A DNA stretch of 64,000 nt from Hevea brasiliensis (Eukaryota; Streptophyta; Magnoliopsida; Malpighiales; Euphorbiaceae), in NCBI RefSeq assembly GCF_030052815.1, contig NC_079498.1, positions 79,036,992 to 79,100,991 on the forward strand, read 5' to 3'. How positions within the stretch are numbered: position 1 is the stretch's first letter; each line of letters opens with the position of its first letter. The notes under the pieces are model-generated. The model saw nothing but the letters and a program-made list of their open reading frames with translations, had not been told where the DNA came from and did no database searches. This document shows, one piece after another, positions 31,730 through 43,294 of this stretch. Both the position numbers and the translations under genes were made by a program.

Positions 31730-31860
31730 AAAGGTCCCTTAGGCAAATCCCACATTGGCAAAGCACGGAGACGGTATTGGGCTCAAAAGTAATGATATAT
31801 AAGATGGGGGAACTAATCACTAGAGGCGCCTTTTGGTGGAATGGCCTGGAGAGTTGGAAG
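31730..31860 (+). repeat. Cassandra LTR3, first part
   Basis: Same start as LTR1 and LTR2 but on the plus strand, up to GGAGAGTTGGAAG, where the copia element enters at GGAAG. Contains TCCCACATTGG (one change from the USE consensus), TATATAAG and GGCGCC. Confidence 0.9.
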
Positions 31861-33965
31861 TGTTAGTAGTATGCCCTAGAGCATATCATTTAGTATGTAT
31901 CTTGTACATATTTTTAATAATAAAAGGCATTTCCACTTTTCCGTTTACATAATATATTTATGTGTAATAGAAAAGGTCCATTGATATTTTGTTAGAAATA
32001 TTATTCTTAAGTTGTTAAGAATATGAGTGACAATATTTCTAGCACAAAGTATCATAAATAGGTTCACAATCGAGGATACTTCATAATAAGGACATGACTT
32101 ATCCAGAAAGATTGTATTCATGTTTGTTCCCAAGTTATTTATATGAGATATAAATAAGATGGAATGGTGAGTCTCATGCCATATAACAAACTTGATAGGC
32201 ACTTATAAATGATAAGTAGGCCGAATCAGTGACACTTATGACAAGCACATGGAGTTTACTCTTGTCAATGTTTTGTCATAAATCATATCAGTGCATATAA
32301 TCTTTAGACCTGAGATAGCACAGTTATCTTGTATATAGGTAGTTTGAGTTTGATCTCGCTTTCATACTTGTACTATGTATGGGTATATGGGCATGTGTTG
32401 GCTCTCGCTAGTTATATATGGAGGTAGGTGTTGATCAAGAAGGAATCTGTTCCTCTAAGTAAATAGAGATAAAATCCTATGTTCATTTAATTGTTCTTGA
32501 TGTTTCAAGTTCTGGCAGACAGATAGATTTATTGTAAAAGAGTTTACGATGAGAAAAATCTTTTAATCAAGAACTGGAATTAAAAGAGAACATAATATTC
32601 ATAGCAAATGGAGTTTGACATAAACCATGACTCTAGCTTGAGTTGGGATTTTGTAACAGAGAGATTCTAGTGCATGGTAACATATGATTATAGGTTCATT
32701 TAAGGTAAATCTTATTACTAATTGGGTGGCCATGGCATGCTATGCTAGGTGTTAACCATGGTCTATGAGGTTCATAAAATGATGTAGAGAAATCATTTAT
32801 GGTAAGAAAGAGTTACGATGATATTAAGAGTTGATATCATGTCTCATTGCCAATTAGTGATGAGCCTAGTAAGTCACACACATACACAAGTTATCACCTA
32901 TTTAAATATGATTTAATTAATTAATTAAAGAGTTTAATTGATTAATTAAATAGATTTGGTTTGCAATTAAATTGCAAAGTCCTAGCATGACTTGAAACCA
33001 AATCTAGATTATTGGATGTGTAGTATAAATTAAATTTATATTTAAAGTGTTTAAATATGAATTTAATTGATGAGAAATTAATTAATAGAGATTAATTAAT
33101 TAATTTATATTTGATATAAATTAATTAGAAGAAGAAAATAATTATTTTGGGTTAAGAACTCAAAATTAAGACACGAGGGCATTTTGGTCATTTCACGATT
33201 GTGACACGTCGCACCAAGAGATGGTGACACATGGCATAACACATAAGCTTGCCAAATGTTTTTTTTAATCATGTAAGATGATTAAAATCAAGATTAAATA
33301 TAGGTTTGACACTTGGCACAATGTGATTGGGTCACTTAAACCTAGAGCTAATCAAAAGGTGACATGTGGCTAGGGTTTAATGTGTTAACCTAGCTATTTA
33401 AGTGTGGTTATGAAAAGAAAACATAACCAGCAGCCTCTCCTCTCAATTGTCACGCCACTTTGAGCCTCTCCAGCTATTTCTCTTCATCTCTCATCAATTC
33501 AAAGAGATTAGCCATCAATCTCTTGAATTAAGAACACTAGAAATTGTTTCTAGTGTCCTGTTTACATCTCTAATCTCTTAAAAGGCAAAACTTGAATTTC
33601 TAATCAATAGAAAAGGCTTTAGAAGCTATTCAAGGGCTGCCATAGGTGTTCTTGGTGTGGACAAGCTAGAGGGACAACATCTGGTGTCCTGAAGACGAAT
33701 CTCAAAGGCGCAGACACGCTGCAGCACATCAAGAGGTTAGTGTAATCGTTCTTGATTTAATCTAGGGTTCTAAAATTAATCTGATTAATTTTAAAATCTT
33801 AAATGGCAAATACAGATCCAAAAACATATTAAAAGAGTTTTAATATGTTGTTTATCATTGAAATCAAATAGATAAAAATAAATCTTGCATGGTGCATGTG
33901 ACCCTAGGTGAAAATTTTTGAATTCAATGATATAAACTTATGTTTTTCACGCTTCCGTTCCTTCA
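31861..33965 (+). repeat. Copia 5' LTR
   Basis: 2105 bp. AT-rich with TTAATTAATT runs near 32920-33130; a CACGTCGC/CACATGG patch near 33200; the primer site follows two bases after the end. An 85-codon antisense ORF lies at 31945-32202. Confidence 0.92.
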
Positions 33966-33967
33966 AT

Positions 33968-33979
33968 TGGTATCAGAGC
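33968..33979 (+). other. Copia primer-binding site
   Basis: TGGTATCAGAGC, initiator tRNA-Met type. Confidence 0.9.
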
Positions 33980-34221
33980 CACTATATTTGCCATTTAGAT
34001 TGTTGATTATATAATTTAATTGTGTGTTTGATCATGAGATCAAGAGATTCATTGCTGGTTGGATCATGAGGTGTGGCGTTACACATGGTGAAGCCACCAT
34101 TGGTGGCGGCAACAATGGTTCCATGGGTGGTTCAAGGTTTGGCTTTTAATTCTGCAATTGTTATATGATCTAAGGCCTATTCTTTGACTAATTAAAGTGT
34201 TTAATTAGTTGTTTTAATCAC

Positions 34222-34575
34222 ACAATTAAATTATGATTCAAATCAGAATTTTAAAAAATGTTTGAATGTGATTCAAATCTGAATTTTAAAAGTTGTTTGA
34301 ATGTGATTCAAATCTGAATTTTTAAAGTTGTTTGAATCATATTTAAATCTGATTTTTTAAAATTGATTCAATAAAATTCAGATCTGATTTTTTAAAAAAT
34401 ATTTGAATGTGATTCAAATCTGATTTTTTAAAAAATATTTGAATGTGATTCAAATCTGAATTTTTGAAGTTGTTTGAATGTGATTCAAATCTGAATTTTT
34501 AAATTTGTTTGAATGAGATTCAAATCTGAATTTTTAAATTTATTTGAATCATATTCAAATCTGGATTTTTAAGTT
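34222..34575 (+). repeat. 35-bp tandem repeat in the copia leader
   Basis: Nine to ten imperfect copies of TTTGAATGTGATTCAAATCT followed by GAATTTTTAAAGTTG, between primer site and gag. Each unit carries a small inverted repeat TTTGAAT ... ATTCAAA, so the transcript could form a row of hairpins. Confidence 0.85.
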
Positions 34576-34579
34576 GAAT

Positions 34580-35752
34580 ATGAGATATTCAATTTAATTT
34601 AAGTATGTATGTTTTATTTAATTATTAAATAGTGATATGCATGATGGATGATCATGGACTATAAAAGACCAATATGATTGGATTTATTTCTTTTATGTTT
34701 CTTTGGGATTGTAAATTAATTAATTTATTTTAATTTATTTTGGGCATGTATTATTAAGTTTGTAATAATTTTTGGGTTGTAATTTCATTTATTTAAGTTC
34801 TTGTAAATTCGCCTTGGTATGCCAAGGATTACCATGTAATATTGGATTGCAAGAAGTTCAAGGAGGTCAAGAGCATTGGTGGGACCAGTGGGAGGGATTC
34901 AAGATCAAGTGTTGATTATGTACTCCTTCAGCAACTCTTGTAAAATGAATGAATGAAATGCACCTAGGAATGCCCTGATTCAATTCTTGGTGGCTCAGAA
35001 TTGAATCCCTTAGAAAGTCCATGATCATACCATATTTACTGCTTATCCATGAATGCATGAGATGTATGGGAATGTATGCAATTATATGATATATGCATGC
35101 TAAATGGATAATGTGCAAAGTGAGACCTTAATAGTAATTAGGATGGCTATAAAATCTTCCAAACAAATGATTAAGTTGGAAATGCTATAATTAAAGTAAT
35201 TATAACATAAGCCCTCCATTGGGGCAATTATTTTAAGAAATTTTAAATAGTTGCATGAGATGCAATTAATTTAAGAGATTTTCTTAAGAATAATTGTTAA
35301 GCATGAGATGTTGTAAATATGTAAATGGTTTGGTGGCCAATATTGGATGTACCTGAGGACATTAAAATTATTTGCATAATTACTGGCTCAATGGGATCAA
35401 CTTAACTAATGCAAGATAAGTCAATAATGGATGTACCTGAGATTTTGAGCATTAGGGGCTAGGTAAAGGATTGAACCTTACATGAGATGTGATGGGCAAG
35501 GATTTTCTCACTTATAGTTTATTGTAATTCCAATAATGGATGTACCTGAGGATGATCAATAGAATTATAAGAATTCAATCACCCACTAGAAATCCATCCA
35601 ACTAGGATTTTCGTTTTCTACTTTGGAAGTGTAGGATTCGCTAAGTTAGTAGGAGGACCAATTTGATTAAAAGACCATAATCATTTTGGTTAATTACATG
35701 ACACATTTACGAATTAATCTGGTTATTTTCTGCAGTTAATTTTCTGATAAAA
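34580..35752 (+). other. Copia leader, non-coding
   Basis: No ORF longer than a few dozen codons on the plus strand. The phrase TGGATGTACCTGAG occurs three times (near 35344, 35428 and 35538). Confidence 0.7.
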
Positions 35753-36650
35753 ATGGGCACAAAACAACCACCACCATCCAATATCCTTGCAAGCATACTT
35801 GATCACAACAGGTTGACAGGACCTAATCTGTCTGATTGGCTAAGAAATTTGAAACTTGTCCTGAACCTTGAACATATAGGATATGTTCTAGATTCAAATG
35901 TTCCTGGTCCCTTACCTCCAGAGGCCACACAAGAGGAACATGAAACTTTAGACAAGTGGAAGGAGCATGATATGAGAGCTAAGTGTTACATGCTTGCTTC
36001 TATGAGTAATGAGTTACAGAAGCAACATGAGAACATGCAGAGTGCGAGTGAGATCCTCCTTCACCTACAAGAGTTGTATGGTGAGCACAGCAGGAGTGCT
36101 AGGTATGAGATATCTAGACAGTTATTCCATATGAGGATGTCTGAGGGACAGAATGTTGGGGATCATGTCCACAAGATGATTCGGCTGATTGAGCAGTTGG
36201 AACATCTTGACTTCAACATGGATTTCCAACTACAAACGGATTTGATCCTTGATCCCTTCACGAGTCTTTTGGGAATTTTGTGACAAATTTCCATATGACT
36301 AAACAGAATGCACCTTAGCTGAATTACTCAACATGCTGGTTATTGCCCAAAAGAATATGCTGTGCAATAAAGGAAAAGAGGTAGCTTTGGTTGCATCTTC
36401 TTACTGGAAAGTCCAACAAGAAGAAGGGTAATAAGAAAAAGAAACCTCAGTTTCTGGTCCTTCAAGAAAATAGCTAAGCAGAAAAGGAAGACTAAAGGCG
36501 ATGGAGGCAAGGAAAGTGTTTCCATTGCCAAAAGGATGGGCCTTTGGAAAAGGCGCCTGAGTATCTTGCTTCTCAAGGACAAGAAGGATACACCTTCGGA
36601 AGGTATGTCCATATCTTGTTATTTAGATTTTGATGATACTTATAGTTCAT
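35753..36650 (+). pseudogene. Copia gag
   Basis: Starts MGTKQPPPSNILASI and stays open to 36283 (176 residues) through the copia gag domain: LTGPNLSDWLRNLKLVL near residues 22-38, the alpha-helical middle with LYGEHSRSARYEISRQL and HVHKMIRLIEQLEHL. After FTSLLGIL a stop replaces the expected continuation. Beyond it the frame recurs in pieces, including CFHCQKDG near 36520, the start of the CCHC knuckle whose remaining His and Cys are lost in GHW-like text read as GPLEKA. Gag forms the particle shell and packs the RNA. The minus-strand ORF 36340-36612 is a shadow. Confidence 0.85.
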
Positions 36651-36651
36651 C

Positions 36652-37895
36652 TACAGCTTGGGTTTTAGATCTCGGTGCAGTTCTCACATTTCTAATGATA
36701 TGCGGGAACTAGCAAGCGATGGCGACTTGCGTTCTCAAGATATTAGAGTCCGGATTGGCAATGGCTCAACTGTTGAAGCTATAGCCATAGGATCTAAATC
36801 TTTTTACATGTTTGGACATGTTTTGTGTTTGGATAATATTTTATATGTACCTGATGCTTTTAAGAACATCATTTCTATATCTAGTTTGACTAGAAATGGC
36901 TATGAATTTCAGTTCACATATGATGTTTGCAATATTTATTTTGGAAATAAATATGTTGGTTCGGGTTATATGAATGATGGTCTTTATTATTTGGATAATA
37001 ATGACAAACACAAATTGAATGCAAGTGATCTAAAAGAATACAATGCCATGGTGAAAACCAACTCAAGTTCAAAATATATTTGGCACTTAAGGTTATGTCA
37101 TGTTGCAGAAGATAGGATTGCAAAATTGGAGAAAATGGGGATTCTATCCTCATTGGGCTCTGAGCCTACTCCAACTTGTGAATCTTGCCTTCAAGGCAAA
37201 ATGACTAGATCACCCTTTGTTGGACAAGGGCTAAGAGCTGAAAATATTTTGGAACTAATACATAGTGATGTATGTGGTCCATTTAAAGAAATGGCTATAG
37301 GGGGCTTTCATTATTTTATTACCTTTACTGATGATAAATCAAGGTTTGGGTATTTGTATTTGATGAAATACAAACATGAATCCTTTGAAAAGTTTAAGGA
37401 ATTTAAATCTGAAGTAGAAAATCAAACAGGAAAAAGTATTAAAGCTCTTCGATCAGATCGTGGAGGTGAATATTTGATTACTGAATTTGATGAATACTTG
37501 AGAGAGCATGGCATTGTTTCTCGGTGACTCCTCCAGAACGCCATACGGTGAATGGTGTATCTGAAAGGAGAAATCGTACCTTATTGGATATGGTACGTAG
37601 TATGATGAGCTATACTGATATGCCAATCTCCTTTTGGGGATTTGCATTAGAATCAGCTTTATATATTCTGAATATGATTCCATCAAAATCAGTTTCTTCC
37701 ACACCTTATGAGATATGGCATGGAAGAAAACCAAGTCTTAAGCATGTTAAGATTTGGGGTTGTCCAGCTTATATCAAAAGTGAACTCGATAAATTGGAGA
37801 CCGGATCGAGAAGAGGTCGATTTGTTGGATATCCACAAGATAGTTTTGGATATTATTTTGATTTGTCTACTTCACAAAAGGTTGTGATAAGTTGA
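36652..37895 (+). pseudogene. Copia protease and integrase
   Basis: The protease begins WVLDLGA, where the active-site D-S-G has become D-L-G, followed by a frameshift; it continues in the next frame with HISNDMRELAS. The pre-integrase zinc domain shows WHLRLCHV and CESCLQGKMTR (HHCC), the integrase core has HSDVCGPF (first Asp), RSDRGGEY (second Asp) and a frameshift at 37525 before the third acidic residue region (GVSERRNRTLLD). The last part to 37895 has FWGFALESALYILN and the C-terminal phrase RGRFVGYP, and stops at VVIS. Confidence 0.88.
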
Positions 37896-38079
37896 GATGC
37901 CACATTTCTTGAACAACAGTTTGTTCAAGAAGGAGGCAAAGGAAGGCAAATAGAGTTAGAATTAGAGAATTCGACCAACCAGCGGTCGGATGGATATAGA
38001 TCCATCTAGTCAACCTATACCCATTGATGAAACATCTACAATTTGTTCCTCGTAGAACAACCGGGGTATCTCACCCACG
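37896..38079 (+). other. Copia pol linker, decayed
   Basis: Linker between integrase and RT with frameshifts; phrases for FVQEGGKGRQIELE and PRRTTGVSHP can be traced in two frames. Confidence 0.6.
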
Positions 38080-39116
38080 GTGAGATATGGTTTTCTTCAT
38101 GAAGAAAAACAAGAGTTGTCTACTCATGAAGAAGTAGATCATGGAGATGATCCACTTACCTATGAAGAAGCTATATCAGATATAGACTCTTCAAAATGGA
38201 TTGATGCTATGAAATCAGAGATTTATTCCATGTATAATAATCAAGTTTGGGATCTTGTTGACCCACCAGAAGGTATTGTACCTATAGGAAACAAATGGGT
38301 TTTCAAGAAGAAAATTGGTTCTGATGGAAAGGTAGAGACCTATAAGGCAAGGCTAGTAGCGAAAGGGTTTCGCCAAAGGCAAGGAATAGACTATGAGAAG
38401 ACTTTCTCGCCTGTTGCCATGCTTAAATCAATTAGGATTTTATTAGCAATAGCTGCATACTATGATTATGAGATTTGGCAGATGGATGTCAAAACAGCTT
38501 TTCTCAATGGATACATTGAAGAAAACATTTTCATGGAACGACCTGAGGATTTGAATCCCAAGATGGTTCCAAGGTATGCAAGCTAAAGCGATCCATTTAT
38601 GGGTTGAAACAAGCTTCGAGGAGTTGGAACATCCGTTTTGATGAAGCCATTAAATCTTTTGGTTTTATCAAAAATGAGGATGAGCCATGTGTATATCAGA
38701 AGGTTAGTGACAGTGCTATCACTTTCCTTGTCTTATATGTGGATGACATACTGTTGATGGGTAATGATACAGGTATGTTGACGACTATAAAGGTATGGTT
38801 GTCTAATACATTCTCCATGAAAGACTTAGGGGAGGCAACCTATATTCTTGGGATTCACATCTATAGAGATAGAGCGAAAAGAATAATTGGTTTATCCCAA
38901 AGTCTATACTTGGAAAAGGTGTTAAAGAGGTTTAACATGCTTGATTCCAAGAGAGGATTGTTACCAGTGAGACATGGTATCCACCTTTCTAAAGAGATGT
39001 CTCCAAAGACACCTGAAGAAAAAGATAAGATGGCCAGGATTCCATATGCTTCGGCTATTGGAAGTTTAATGTATGCAATGTTGTGTACTAGGCCGGATAT
39101 CGCATATCTTTATTAG
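38080..39116 (+). pseudogene. Copia reverse transcriptase
   Basis: First part (38080-38586) with YKARLVAKGFRQRQGIDYEK, TFSPVAMLKSIRILLAIAA and QMDVKTAFLNGYIEE; a frameshift near 38570 precedes KRSIYGLKQASRSW; the second part (to 39116) has the catalytic LYVDDILLMGND and KDLGEATYILGI. The catalytic YVDD is intact. A frameshift near 39105 leads to RNase H. Confidence 0.9.
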
Positions 39117-39400
39117 TTTGACTAGCAGGTATCAATCCAATCCAGGTTTGGAACACTGGATAGCTGTCAAGAATATCCTTAAGTACTTGAGAAGAACTAA
39201 GGATTTATTCTTGATTTATGGAGGTGAAGACTTGCAATTGGATGGTTATACTAATTCTGATTTCCAATCAGATATCGATGATAGAAAGTCTACCTCTGGA
39301 TATGTGTTCATTTGTAATGGAGGTGCGATCGGTTGGAAGAGTTCCAAGCGAGCACATTGCAGATTCCACTCGAGGTGAGTATATTCTGCATCGAGATCTT
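39117..39400 (+). pseudogene. Copia RNase H
   Basis: Frame with TSRYQSNPGLEHW, then KYLRRTKDLFLIYGG, GYTNSDFQSDIDDRKSTSGY and a frameshift near 39350. The first catalytic Asp of the common YTDSD/YADSD motif is changed to Asn in GYTNSD. The reading to about 39650 can be followed only in scraps. Confidence 0.8.
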
Positions 39401-39712
39401 TGCAAAAGAAGCTGTTTGGATAAAGAAGTTCGTGATGAACTTACGGAGTTCCTTCCATTGAGTCGGCGGTTCCATTACACTTTGTGACAACAATGGAGCG
39501 ATCATCTGAGCTAAGGAACCAAGGTCTCACGAAATCCAAACACATAGAAAGCGCTACCACATTATCGAGAAACAGTTGGGCGGCGATGTAGCCATGCAGA
39601 AAATAGCATCGGTGAAAATCCGGTGATCCATTCACTAAGCCTATGTCACGACTCGATTAGACCGACATCTTGAGAAGATAGGTCTAAGATATTGTAATGA
39701 ATGGCTCTAGTG

Positions 39713-39724
39713 CTAGTGGGAGAT
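39713..39724 (+). other. Copia polypurine tract
   Basis: AGTGGGAGAT directly before the 3' LTR. Confidence 0.7.
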
Positions 39725-41829
39725 TGTTAGTAGTATACCCTAGAGCATATCATTTAGTATGTATCTTGTACATATTTTTAATAATAAAAGGCATTTCCAC
39801 TTTTCCGTTTACATAATATATTTATGTGTAATAGAAAAGGTCCATTGATATTTTGTTAGAAATATTATTCTTAAGTTGTTAAGAATATGAGTGACAATAT
39901 TTCTAGCACAAAGTATCATAAATAGGTTCACAATCGAGGATACTTCATAATAAGGACATGACTTATCCAGAAAGATTGTATTCATGTTTGTTCCCAAGTT
40001 ATTTATATGAGATATAAATAAGATGGAATGGTGAGTCTCATGCCATATAACAAACTTGATAGGCACTTATAAATGATAAGTAGGCCGAACCAGTGACACT
40101 TATGACAAGCACATGGAGTTTACTCTTGTCAATGTTTTTTCATAAATCATATCAGTGCATATAATCTTTAGACTTGAGATAGCACAGTTATCTTGTATAT
40201 AGGTAGTTTGAGTTTGATACTGCTTTCATACTTGTACTATGTATGGGTATATGGGCATGTGTTGGCTCCTGCTAGTTATATATGGAGGTAGGTGTTGATC
40301 AAGAAGGAATCTGTTTCTCTAAGTAAATAGAGATAAAATCCTATGTTCATTTAATTGTTCTTGATGTTTCAAGTTCCTGGCCAGGACAGATTGATTTATT
40401 CAGAAAAGAGTTTCTGATGAGAAAAATCTTTAATCAAGAACTGGAATTAAAAGAGAACATAATATTCATAGCAAATGGAGTTTGACATAAACCATGACTC
40501 TAGCTTGAGTTGGGATTTTGTAACAGAGAGATTCTAGTGCATGGTAACATATGATTATAGGTTCATTTAAGGTAAATCTTATTACTAATTGGGTGGCCAT
40601 GGCATGCTATGCTAGGTGTTAACCATGGTCTATGAGGTTCATAAAATGATTTAGAGAAATCATTTATGGTAAGAAAGAGTTCTGATGATATTAAGAGTTG
40701 ATATCATGTCTCATTGCCAATTAGTGATGAGCCTAGTAAGTCACACACATACACAAGTTATCACCTATTTAAATATGATTTAGTTAATTAATTAAAGAGT
40801 TTAATTGATTAATTAAATAGATTTGGTTTGCAATTAAATTGCAAAGTCCCTAGCATGACTTGAAACCAAATCTAGATTATTGGATGTGTAGTATAAATTA
40901 AATTTATATTTAAAGTGTTTAAATATGAATTTAATTGATGAGAAATTAATTAATAGAGATTAATTAATTAATTTATATTTGATATAAATTAATTAGAAGA
41001 AGAAAATAATTATTTTGGGTTAAGAACTCAAAATTAAGACACAGAGGCATTTTGGTCATTTCACAGTGTGACACGTGGCACCATGAGATGGTGACACATG
41101 GCATAACACATAAGCTTACCAAATATTTTTTTTAATCATGTAAGATGATTAAAATCAAGATTAAATATAGGTTTGACACTTGGCACAATGTGATTGGGTC
41201 ACTTAAACCTAGAGCTAATCAAAAGGTGACATGTGGCTAGGGTTTAATGTGTTAACCTAGCTATTTAAGTGTGGTTATGAAAAGAAAACATAACCAGCAG
41301 CCTCTCCTCTCAATTGTCACGCCACTTTGAGCCTCTCCAGCTATTTCTCTTCATCTCTCATCAATTCAAAGAGATTAGCCATCAATCTCTTGAATTAAGA
41401 ACACTAGAAATTGTTTCTAGTGTCCTGTTTACATCTCTAATCTCTTAAAAGGCAGAACTTGAATTTCTAATTAATAGAAAAGGCTTTAGAAGCTATTCAA
41501 GGGCTGCCATAGGTGTTCTTGGTGTGGACAAGCTAGAGGGACAACATCTGGTGTCCTAAAGACGAATCTCAAAGGCGGACAGCTGCGACACATCAAGAGG
41601 TTAGTGTAATCGTTCTTGATTTAATCTAGGGTTCTAAAATTAATCTGATTAATTTTAAAATCTTAAATGGCAAATACAGATCCAAAAACATATTAAAAGA
41701 GTTTTAATATGTTGTTTATCATTGAAATCAAATAGATAAAAATAAATCTTGCATGGTGCATGTAACCCTAGGTGAAAATTTTTGAATTCAATGGTATAAA
41801 CTTATGTTTTTCACGCTTCCGTTCCTTAA
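39725..41829 (+). repeat. Copia 3' LTR
   Basis: 2105 bp, the same length as the 5' LTR, with scattered point differences such as TATACCC for TATGCCC. The same antisense ORF is at 39809-40066. Confidence 0.92.
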
Positions 41830-41832
41830 GGA

Positions 41833-41906
41833 AGAACTCCACGGTTAAGCGTGCTCGCTTGAGAGAAATCCTAGGATGGGTGACCTCCTGGGAAGTTCTC
41901 CATTCC
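41833..41906 (+). other. 5S rRNA-derived segment, Cassandra LTR3
   Basis: AGAACTCCACGGTTAAGCGT, CTAGGATGGGTGACCTCCTG, GGAAGTTCTC, on the plus strand. Confidence 0.9.
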
Positions 41907-41980
41907 ACCTATGGGACAAAACCGTGAGGCTTATGGCCAAAACAGACAATTCCTCTAGTGGTTGGTTCCCGATCGTTACA
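41835..41980 (+). repeat. Cassandra LTR3, second part
   Basis: Continues LTR3 after the copia TSD and ends CCCGATCGTTACA. With the first part it makes exactly 277 bp, like LTR1. CTGCT follows. Confidence 0.9.
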
Positions 41981-41985
41981 CTGCT

Positions 41986-43182
41986 GGCTCAGATGCAGGC
42001 CTCTGTGATGGTCCCACTGCCTCAGATTTGCCATATTTCCTACCCCTTTGTGGTACAGGAGCAGGTCTGTCTGCTTGTGTTGGAGCAGCAGTAGTAGTTT
42101 TGCGTGGACAGTTCCTCAACTGATGCTCTGTTGACCCACACCTTAAGCAGGCACTTGTCACTCTCCAACACTCCCCCTTATGCCATTTCAGGCAATGCAA
42201 ACATGCAGAAGATGCTGGGGCTAGTCCCCTGAACCCCATCCCTGAAGAGCTGCCCACTGATGGTATGGACTGACCTCTCCTAGGGGTGAACTGTGGCCTG
42301 GGCCCTTAGGACTGACCCTGACCTTAAGGTTAACCTAAACTCTGTGTAGGTGGACCTTTGAACTTCTTCCCAGGTGTAGGAGATGAGCTAGACTGACCCA
42401 GGCCCCTCTTCTACTGTCTCTCTCTTTTAGTCTTCTCACTTATTCTAACCTTTTCAACTTTTATAGCATCTTCCAGTAACTTGGTGAAGTCTGTGATGTC
42501 CAAGGCAGTAATCATGATCTTTATGTTGTCATTTAATCTCTCTTCAAATCTCTTACACCTTTCGGCTTCATTAGGGACTATCTCCCTTCCGTAGTGGCTC
42601 AGTCTGACAAATTCTTTTTCATACTCTGCCACTGTCAGCTGTCTCTACCTCAGGTTAATGAACTCTCTTCTTCTCTCTTCTAGGTATACACTACCCACAT
42701 ATTTCTTCTTGAATTTTGAGAGGAAGAAGTCCCAAGTTATTACTTCTGGCTGCACTTCACTAGAAACTGTATCCCACCATTGGTAGGCATCATCTTGTAA
42801 TAGAGATACAACAGCTTCTAGATTTTGTTCTGGAGTAAAGTGGAGTTGTTTTAAAACTCTACCTATTCTGTTCAACCAGTTTTCGACTGCAACAGAATCA
42901 TCTTCTCTCTTGCCAAAGAAATCCACTGCTCCAAATTTTCTCAATCTTTCTAGGTGTGATTTCTACTGTGGAGGTGGTGGTGGTGGCGGTGGCATTGCCC
43001 CAGCCATTTGTCTGAAGAATTCAGCCATTTGTTGAAACATGACCTGTGGAGGCTGAGCAGGCTCTGCTGGAGCTGGTGGAGCAGGTTCTCCCCTACCCCT
43101 AGTCTTAGCTACTGCAGGTGGAGCATGACTCTCCAGTTCCTCCTCAACTGCCCTCTGAGATGTGGGGTCTATATCCTAATCA
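41986..43182 (-). pseudogene. G1 gag
   Basis: Minus strand. N-terminal, Pro- and Ala-rich part with DPTSQRAVEEELE, QQMAEFFRQMAG and a run of eight prolines (about 43182-42970; no ATG seen, a TAG precedes). Retrotransposon gag domain: FGAVDFFGKREDD, NWLNRIGRVLKQL, LLQDDAYQWWDTV, FFLSKFKKKYV (42944-42645), a stop in INLR*RQ, then MAEYEKEFVRLSHYGREIVP and the coiled end (42632-42411), more stops, and the zinc-knuckle region CLHCLKWHKGEC and CLRCGSTEHQLRNC (42257-42100). It ends at the composite insertion at 41985. The protease continues at 31005. Confidence 0.87.
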
Positions 43183-43282
43183 AAATAACAAAGACAAACA
43201 GATTTGCATTAGTGTCACCTCGACTCTTACAAATGCAATGCATGGTATGGACTCAATCTAGGCCTAGAAACGCCTAAACCGT

Positions 43283-43294
43283 GTTCTGATATCA
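43283..43294 (-). other. G1 primer-binding site, imperfect
   Basis: Minus strand TGATATCAGAAC, two changes from TGGTATCAGAGC (initiator tRNA-Met), just inside the 5' LTR. Confidence 0.8.

Larger units (their letters stand above)
31861..41829 (+). mobile_element. Complete Ty1/copia element with 2.1-kb LTRs
   Basis: 9969 bp flanked by GGAAG (31856-31860 and 41830-41834). LTRs of 2105 bp each begin TGTTAGTAGTATGCCCTAG; the 5' LTR ends CCGTTCCTTCA, the 3' LTR CCGTTCCTTAA, a terminal change. The order gag, protease, integrase, RT, RNase H is that of copia. The LTRs look nearly identical by eye, so the insertion is young, yet the coding part has several frameshifts. The nesting and perfect TSD make it the last or one of the last insertions. 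A third copy of the LTR is alone at 44702. Confidence 0.92.
31011..41980. mobile_element. Cassandra-U6 composite with inverted LTRs
   Basis: One insertion flanked by CTGCT (31006-31010 and 41981-41985) in the G1 gag-protease region. Order on the plus strand: LTR1 (-) 31011-31287, internal 31288-31372, LTR2 (-) 31373-31646, U6 copy 31647-31729, LTR3 (+) 31730-31860 continued at 41835-41980 after the nested copia element. LTR lengths are 277, 274 and 277 bp. Both outer ends are LTR 3' ends (TACA), so the unit is TGTAATGATCGGG ... CCCGATCGTTACA. A normal Cassandra would have one LTR start and one LTR end outside. Confidence 0.85.

Noticed and set aside
31083..31792. ORFs with GDLLGSSPFHLWDK text as proteins
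   Set aside because: They are translations of the 5S-derived part of Cassandra; the same text appears on both strands wherever the LTR occurs.
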